From assembly GCF_001908235.1 (NCBI RefSeq), contig NZ_LGHK01000009.1:1-59626 (forward strand): 59,626 bases of DNA, given 5' to 3'. The notes below the pieces were generated by a model. The model had not been told where the DNA came from. It did no database searches and saw nothing but the letters and a program-made list of their open reading frames with translations. Shown here one piece after another: positions 54,731-59,626 of this stretch. The position numbers and the translations under genes are program-made. Numbering within the stretch: the stretch's first letter is position 1; each line of letters opens with the position of its first letter. This stretch comes from Bradyrhizobium sp. NAS96.2. Lineage in GTDB: Bacteria; Pseudomonadota; Alphaproteobacteria; Rhizobiales; Xanthobacteraceae.

Positions 54731-56002
54731 ATGCACATCGTCGATCGGCGGTTGAATCCGGGTAGCAAGAGCCTGGAGAACCGGCAGCGCTTCCTGCGGC
54801 GCGCCAAGGCGCTGGTTCAGGGAGCCGTCAAGAAGTCGTCGCAGGACCGGGACATCAAGGATGTCCTGGAGGGCGGCGAAGTAACCATCCCGCTGGACGG
54901 CATGGATGAGCCGCGCTTCCGGCGCGAGGGCGGCACGCGTGACATGGTGCTGCCCGGCAACAAGAAGTTCGTCGAGGGCGACTGGCTGCAGCGGCCGAAC
55001 CAGAGCGGCGGCAAGGGTTCCGGTGCGGGTGAGGGCGACAGCGAGGACGCCTTCCGCTTCGTGCTCAGCCGCGAGGAGTTCGTCGATCTTTTCCTCGACG
55101 ATCTCGAGCTGCCTGATCTCGCCAAGCGCAAGCTCGCGGAAACCGAGAGCGAGGGCCTCCAGCGCGCCGGTTATGCGACCTCGGGCTCGCCGGCCAATAT
55201 CTCGATCAGCCGCACGGTGAGCCGGGCGCTGGCGCGCCGGGTGGCGCTGCGCAGGCCGCGCAAGGACGACATCGAGGCGCTTGAGGCGGAGCTTGCGGAA
55301 TGCGACGACGATACGCGCCGCCGCGAGCTGCTCGCGCTGCTCGAAGCGCTGAAGGCCAAGGCCAAACGGATCCCGTTCATCGATCCGATCGACATCCGCT
55401 ACCGCCGCTTCGAGACGGTGCCGAAGCCGGTGGCGCAGGCCGTGATGTTCTGCCTGATGGACGTCTCGGGCTCGATGTCCGAGCACATGAAGGACCTCGC
55501 CAAGCGGTTCTACATGCTGCTCTACGTCTTCCTGAAGCGGCGCTACAAGCATGTCGAGATCGTGTTCATCCGGCACACCGACCGCGCCGAGGAGGTGGAC
55601 GAGGATACGTTCTTCCATGGACCGGCATCCGGCGGCACGCTGGTGTCGAGCGCACTGGTTGCGATGAACGACATCGTCCGCGCCCGCTTCCGCCCGGCCG
55701 ACTGGAATATCTACGCGGCCCAGGCTTCGGACGGCGACAACATGACGTCGGATAGCGGGCTGACCGGACTTCTGCTGACCGACAAGATCCTGCCGGTCTG
55801 CCAGTTCTTCGCCTATCTCGAGGTCGGCGAGGCCGCCAACTACACCTTCGACATGCCGGACTCCTCGCTCTGGACGCTCTATGAGCGTCTGCGCAACGAC
55901 GGCGCGCCGTTGTCGATGCGCAAGGTGAGCGAGCGCGGCGAGATCTTCCCGGTATTCCAGGACCTGTTCAAGCGCCGCACCACCAGTCAGGAAAGGGTAT
56001 AG
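54731..56002 (+). CDS. yeaH: YeaH/DUF444 protein with VWA-like domain
   Basis: A 423-residue DUF444 protein. The N-terminal half is basic and charged (DRRLNPGSKSLENRQRFLRR; DRDIKDVLEGGEVTIPLDGM); a glycine/serine linker (QSGGKGSGAGEGDSED) precedes a helical region, and the C-terminal half is a von Willebrand A fold with the MIDAS motif DVSGSMSEH (Asp244). It partners PrkA, possibly as substrate or scaffold. ATG 54731 is used; GTG 54725 is in frame two codons earlier. spoVR follows within four bases, so both are probably translated together. Confidence 0.93.
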   Translation: MHIVDRRLNPGSKSLENRQRFLRRAKALVQGAVKKSSQDRDIKDVLEGGEVTIPLDGMDEPRFRREGGTRDMVLPGNKKFVEGDWLQRPNQSGGKGSGAGEGDSEDAFRFVLSREEFVDLFLDDLELPDLAKRKLAETESEGLQRAGYATSGSPANISISRTVSRALARRVALRRPRKDDIEALEAELAECDDDTRRRELLALLEALKAKAKRIPFIDPIDIRYRRFETVPKPVAQAVMFCLMDVSGSMSEHMKDLAKRFYMLLYVFLKRRYKHVEIVFIRHTDRAEEVDEDTFFHGPASGGTLVSSALVAMNDIVRARFRPADWNIYAAQASDGDNMTSDSGLTGLLLTDKILPVCQFFAYLEVGEAANYTFDMPDSSLWTLYERLRNDGAPLSMRKVSERGEIFPVFQDLFKRRTTSQERV

Positions 56003-56006
56003 TTTG

Positions 56007-57551
56007 ATGGGATCTTCCGGGGGACGGCTGTTCGAGGGCGCCGACTGGGATTTCCAGACGCTGCAGCGAGTTCACGACGCCTGCGAGAAGATCGCGCGCA
56101 CGGAGCTCGGGCTCGACGTCTATCCCAACCAGATCGAGGTGATCACCGCAGAGCAGATGCTCGACGCCTATTCCTCGGTCGGCATGCCGCTGTTCTACAA
56201 GCACTGGTCGTTCGGCAAGCAGTTCGCCTTCCAGGAGGCGTCCTACCGCAAGGGCCTGATGGGCCTCGCCTATGAGATCGTGATCAACTCCTCGCCGTGC
56301 ATTTCATATCTGATGGAGGAGAACACGGCGACGATGCAGACGCTGGTGATCGCGCACGCGGCGTTTGGGCACAATCACTTCTTCAAGAACAACTATCTGT
56401 TCAAGCAGTGGACCGATGCCGAAGGCATCCTCGACTATCTCGAATTCGCCAAGGGCTACATCGCGGCCTGCGAGGACCGCCACGGCCGCGAGACCGTGGA
56501 GCGGACCATCGATGCCGCGCATGCCCTGATGTCGCATGGCGTCGACCGCTATCCCGGCAAGAAGATCCTCGACCTGCGCGCCGAGGAGAAGCGTGCCGGC
56601 GAGCGCCGGCAGCACGAGGAAAGCGTGTTCAACGATTTGTGGCGGACAGTGCCCAACACCAAGCACAAGAGCAAGGCTACGCTCACCGTCGAGCGCCGCC
56701 GCGCGCTGCTCGGTCTGCCGCAGGAGAACATCCTCTATTTCCTCGAGAAGACCGCGCCGCGCCTTGCGCCCTGGCAACGCGAGCTCATTCGCATCGTTCG
56801 CCACATCGCGCAGTATTTCTATCCGCAGGGCCAGACCAAGGTGATGAACGAGGGCACCGCGACCTACGTGCATTACCGTATCATGAGCCGGCTGCATCAG
56901 CAGGGCCGGATCACCGACGGCAATTTCCTCGAATTCCTGCAGTCGCACACCAACGTGGTGTTCCAGCCCGAGTTCGACGACCGCCGCTATTCCGGCTTCA
57001 ACCCCTACGCGCTCGGCTTTGCCATGATGCAGGACATCGAGCGGATCGTGAAGAACCCTGAGGACGAGGACCGCGACTGGTTCCCCGATATTGCCGGCAA
57101 GGGCGACGTCGAGGGCGTGCTGCGCGAGATCTGGAGCAACTACCGCGACGAGAGCTTCATCAACCAGTTCCTCAGCCCGGCGCTGATCCGGCGCTTCCGC
57201 ATGTTCCATCTGCACGACGACCCCGCCGAAAGCCAGGGGATCAAGGTCGATGCGATCCACGACGAGCGCGGCTATCGCCGGGTGCGGCGCGAACTGGCGC
57301 GGCAATACGACGTCGGCTTCGTCGACGCCAATATCGAGGTCATGGATGTCGATCTCGACGGCGATCGCCGCCTGATGCTGCGTCACACCACTGTGAAGGG
57401 TGCGCAGCTCAACGAGACCGACGCGCGGCGGGTGCTGCAGCATCTCGCCGATCTGTGGTCCTACGACGTCGCGCTGACCGAAGTCGACGGCACCGACAAG
57501 GTGCTGAAGGAATACGTGGTCAGCCCGCGCGCCGCTGCGGTCGCCGCCTGA
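56007..57551 (+). CDS. SpoVR family protein
   Basis: A 514-residue SpoVR/YcgB homologue, typical length. Conserved segments: VYPNQIEVITAEQMLDAYSS, GMPLFYKHWSFGKQFAFQE, MEENTATMQTLVIAHAAFGH with NHFFKNN, and IVRHIAQYFYPQGQTKVMNE with GTATYVHY. The last two resemble metal-binding histidine/glutamate clusters. SpoVR affects spore cortex in Bacillus; in Gram-negative bacteria it goes with PrkA and YeaH in stress survival, mechanism unknown. ATG 56007 follows GGAAAGGG; an in-frame TTG lies one codon before it. Confidence 0.93.
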   Translation: MGSSGGRLFEGADWDFQTLQRVHDACEKIARTELGLDVYPNQIEVITAEQMLDAYSSVGMPLFYKHWSFGKQFAFQEASYRKGLMGLAYEIVINSSPCISYLMEENTATMQTLVIAHAAFGHNHFFKNNYLFKQWTDAEGILDYLEFAKGYIAACEDRHGRETVERTIDAAHALMSHGVDRYPGKKILDLRAEEKRAGERRQHEESVFNDLWRTVPNTKHKSKATLTVERRRALLGLPQENILYFLEKTAPRLAPWQRELIRIVRHIAQYFYPQGQTKVMNEGTATYVHYRIMSRLHQQGRITDGNFLEFLQSHTNVVFQPEFDDRRYSGFNPYALGFAMMQDIERIVKNPEDEDRDWFPDIAGKGDVEGVLREIWSNYRDESFINQFLSPALIRRFRMFHLHDDPAESQGIKVDAIHDERGYRRVRRELARQYDVGFVDANIEVMDVDLDGDRRLMLRHTTVKGAQLNETDARRVLQHLADLWSYDVALTEVDGTDKVLKEYVVSPRAAAVAA

Positions 57552-57575
57552 GCATCACGTAATCGAGACCAGCAG

Positions 57576-57595
57576 CGCGCGGTGACTGCCGCGCG
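57576..57595 (+). terminator. GC-rich hairpin after spoVR, possible terminator
   Basis: CGCGCGG-TGACTG-CCGCGCG is a perfect 7-bp stem with a 6-base loop, 25 bases after the stop of the triad. No T-run follows, so it may only protect the transcript end. The remaining gap to 57801 shows no other feature. Confidence 0.4.
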
Positions 57596-57801
57596 GAATG
57601 CGTGTCTGGCTTGGTGAACCTTCGTTTCCATCGAAGGCTCGCATCGTGAACATCACGGCAACATTCGAGCCTCTCGAAGCGCATCATGTTCCGCGCGAAC
57701 GTGATTGCCGGCATGCGGAAATTTCGCCGAGTCTTCTTGGTGATTGCCTGCGCGAGCGCGATTGATAATGTGCGCCGCGTCAAGAAAACCAAGAAAAGGA
57801 T

Positions 57802-58998
57802 ATGCTCTTGTCAACTCGCTCCCGCCTGGCGGGCCTTCTCGCCGTCACCGCGCTCACGGCCTCGTCGATCTCGCCGTCCATTGCTGCCGATTCCGCGATC
57901 AGAATAGGAAACACCGCGCCCTATAGCGGCCCGGCGTCCGCCTACGGCACGATCGCGCGCGCCGAAGCCGCCTACTTCCAGATGCTCAACGATCAGGGCG
58001 GCATCAACGGCCGCAAGATCGAGTTCGAAAGTCTCGACGACGCCTATTCGCCGTCGAAGACCGTTGAGCAGACCCGCAAGCTGGTCGAGCAGGACGAGGT
58101 GCTCGCGATCTTCAGCGCGGTCGGCACCGCGCCGAACATCTCGGTGCAGAAATATCTGAACATCAAGCACGTGCCCCAGTTGTTCGTGTCGTCAGGCGCG
58201 ACGCGCTGGAACGATCCGAAGCAGTTCCCGTGGACGGTCGGCTTCAATCCGACCTACGAGCTCGAGGGCCGGCTCTATGCGAAGTACATCCTGAAGACCA
58301 AGCCGGACGCGAAGATCGCGGTCATCACGCCGAACGAAGACGCCGGCAAGGACTATCTCAAGGGTTTCAAGGACGGACTTGGCGAGCATGTCGGCCAGAT
58401 CGTCGCCGAGACCACCTACCTCACGACCGATCCGACCATCGATTCCCAGATGGTGACGATGCGCGAGTCCGGCGCGGACGTGTTCTTTGCCGAGGCGACG
58501 CCGAAATTCGCCGCGCAAGCGCTGCGCAAGGCGGCGAGCATGGGCTGGAAGCCGCTGACCATCCTGCCGACCGTCTCCAACTCGGTGTCCGCGGTGCTTG
58601 AACCCGCGGGCCTCGAGAACGTCATCGGCGTCGTGACCGGTCTCTACCTGAAGGACCCGACCGATCCGCGCTGGGCCAACGATCCCGCACAGCAGGAGTT
58701 TTCGGCCTGGATGAAGAAGTACCAGCCGAATGCGAGCCCGGGCGATCTATTCAACGTGCAGGGCTACACGGTCGCGCAGGTCATGACGGCGGTGCTGAAG
58801 AACTGCAACGGCGACTACAGCCGCGACAACATCATCAAGCAGGCGAGCAATCTGAAGGCGCTCGAATTGCCGATGCTGCTGCCGGGCATCAAGGTCCAGA
58901 CCGAGCCGGACAATGTGACGCCGATCCGCCAGATCCAGATGGCAAGGTTCGACGGCAAGTCCTGGGCGCTGTTCGGGGACGTGCTGAGCGACAAGTAG
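57802..58998 (+). CDS. Branched-chain amino acid-type ABC transporter binding protein
   Basis: A 398-residue periplasmic binding protein of the LivJ/Leu-Ile-Val family. Signal peptide: RSRLAGLLAVTALTASSISP, cleaved near SIAADSA (about residue 29). The mature start IRIGNTAPYSGPASAYGTIA, then FQMLNDQGGINGRKIEFESL and DDAYSPSKTVEQTRKLVEQD, are typical of the family; the ligand may be an amino acid, amide or aromatic acid. No permease or ATPase genes are visible before the window ends. ATG 57802 follows AAAAGGAT. The last 16 codons recur, diverged, in the tandem array that follows. Confidence 0.93.
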   Translation: MLLSTRSRLAGLLAVTALTASSISPSIAADSAIRIGNTAPYSGPASAYGTIARAEAAYFQMLNDQGGINGRKIEFESLDDAYSPSKTVEQTRKLVEQDEVLAIFSAVGTAPNISVQKYLNIKHVPQLFVSSGATRWNDPKQFPWTVGFNPTYELEGRLYAKYILKTKPDAKIAVITPNEDAGKDYLKGFKDGLGEHVGQIVAETTYLTTDPTIDSQMVTMRESGADVFFAEATPKFAAQALRKAASMGWKPLTILPTVSNSVSAVLEPAGLENVIGVVTGLYLKDPTDPRWANDPAQQEFSAWMKKYQPNASPGDLFNVQGYTVAQVMTAVLKNCNGDYSRDNIIKQASNLKALELPMLLPGIKVQTEPDNVTPIRQIQMARFDGKSWALFGDVLSDK

Positions 58999-59626
58999 CC
59001 GTCACCAACCCCGCTGTCGTCCCGGCCTAGTGCGCAATTGCGCACGGGAGCAGGGACCCATACGCTGCGGCTTCTGTTGAGCGGGACTCGTCGTTCCAGC
59101 GTAGCTCGGCAATCTGCATCGGTGGTTATGGGTCCCTGCGTTCGCAGGGACGACACGGAGTTTGCTGCACATCCTTGCCGCGTCTTTGCGACGGCGAGTC
59201 CTGGCCGCTGTTCGGCGACGTCTTGAGTGACACATAGCGGCCACCAATTCCGCTGTCGTCCCTGCCTAGTGCGCAATTGCGCACGGGAGCAGGGACCCAT
59301 ACGCTGCGGCTTCTGTTGTGAACGGGACTCGTCGCTCCAGCGTAGCTCGGCAATCTGCATCCGGTGGCTATGGGTCCCTGCGTTCGCAGGGACGACACGG
59401 AGTTTGTTGCACAGCCTTGCCGCGTCTTTGCGACGGCGAGTCCTGGCCGCTGTTCGGCGACGTCTTGAGTGACACATAGCGGCCACCAATTCCGCTGTCG
59501 TCCCTGCGGACGTAGGGACCCATACGCTGCGGCTTCTGTTGTGAACGGGACTCGTCGCTCCAGCGTAGCTCGGCAATCTGCATCGGTGGTTATGGGTCCC
59601 TGCGTTCGCAGGGACGACACGGAGTT
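58951..59626 (+). repeat. Tandem array of about 240-bp units derived from the binding-protein gene end
   Basis: Three units: A 58951-59189 (239 bp), B 59190-59431 (242 bp) and C 59432 to the window edge. Each begins with GACGGC(A/G)AGTCCTGG, encoding the gene's C-terminus: unit A is the real end (SWALFGDVLSDK, stop at 58998), while units B and C encode SWPLFGDVLSDT followed by TAG in the matching place. Then comes intergenic palindromic DNA with GTCGTCCCTGC and GCAGGGACCCATACGCTGCG, and a second GGGTCCCTGCGTTCGCAGGG. Units A and B hold a perfect 16-bp palindrome GTGCGCAATTGCGCAC (59030-59045, 59269-59284); unit C has GGACGT there instead. No gene was found in 58999-59626. Confidence 0.85.

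Noticed and set aside
58951..59626. CRISPR array
   Set aside because: The units are about 240 bp, contiguous without spacers, and partly derived from the gene end; no cas genes are near.

Overview
The window looks like a chromosomal piece of a high-GC alphaproteobacterium of the order Hyphomicrobiales, most likely Bradyrhizobium or a close relative. This rests on protein style, on the long palindromic intergenic repeats typical of that group, on matches to the EcfG general-stress promoter (GGAAC-N16-CGTT), and on a transaldolase/phosphoglucose isomerase fusion. No database search was possible, so the genus is an inference. No rRNA, tRNA, CRISPR array, transposase or integrase was seen.

Layout. 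(1) 0.15-0.9 kb: two small hypothetical genes on the minus strand. (2) 1.4-9.7 kb: a complete kdpFABCDE high-affinity potassium uptake operon. It carries two extra membrane micro-ORFs around kdpF and a palindromic repeat between kdpB and kdpC. (3) 9.8-14.6 kb: a stress block with a basic DUF6496 protein, divergent ku and ligD (non-homologous end joining), a DUF3309 membrane peptide and a PHA-granule-type protein. (4) 14.6-32.6 kb: an alpha-glucan/trehalose region. A tight six-gene minus-strand operon (glgE, treS-maltokinase fusion, glgB, glgX, treZ, treY) faces malQ and a GH15 hydrolase. (5) 32.6-40.5 kb: an accessory-looking region. The first part (DedA protein, metallophosphoesterase, nucleotidyltransferase, NTF2-like protein) lies between two 91-bp near-identical direct repeats. 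The second part is a LysR regulator divergent from a Bug-type binding protein, an O-methyltransferase and a Tat-exported MBL-fold hydrolase resembling methyl parathion hydrolase. (6) 40.7-42.9 kb: a secreted RTX/Ig-like protein. (7) 43.2-50.9 kb: a pentose-phosphate operon (tal-pgi, gnd, zwf, pgl, gntK, HAD phosphatase). (8) 51.1-52.2 kb: two small exported proteins. (9) 52.7-57.6 kb: the prkA-yeaH-spoVR stress triad. (10) 57.8-59.6 kb: a branched-chain amino-acid-type ABC binding protein, followed by a tandem array of about 240-bp units that begin with degenerate copies of the gene's own last codons.

How the genes may work together. Potassium uptake, trehalose synthesis by two routes, DNA end joining and the PrkA triad are all osmotic, desiccation or stationary-phase functions. 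Strong EcfG-like promoters are visible upstream of ku and malQ, with weaker ones upstream of ligD, the DUF3309 gene, the DUF6496 gene and glgE. I infer that 9.7-32.6 kb is largely a general-stress-response block. The pentose-phosphate operon may supply NADPH and balance the hexose-phosphate pool.

The most novel-looking items are the nucleotidyltransferase-phosphoesterase pair between direct repeats, the LysR/Bug/methyltransferase/MBL cluster with its palindromic operator, the back-to-back EcfG promoters between ku and ligD, and the gene-end-derived tandem array at the right edge.
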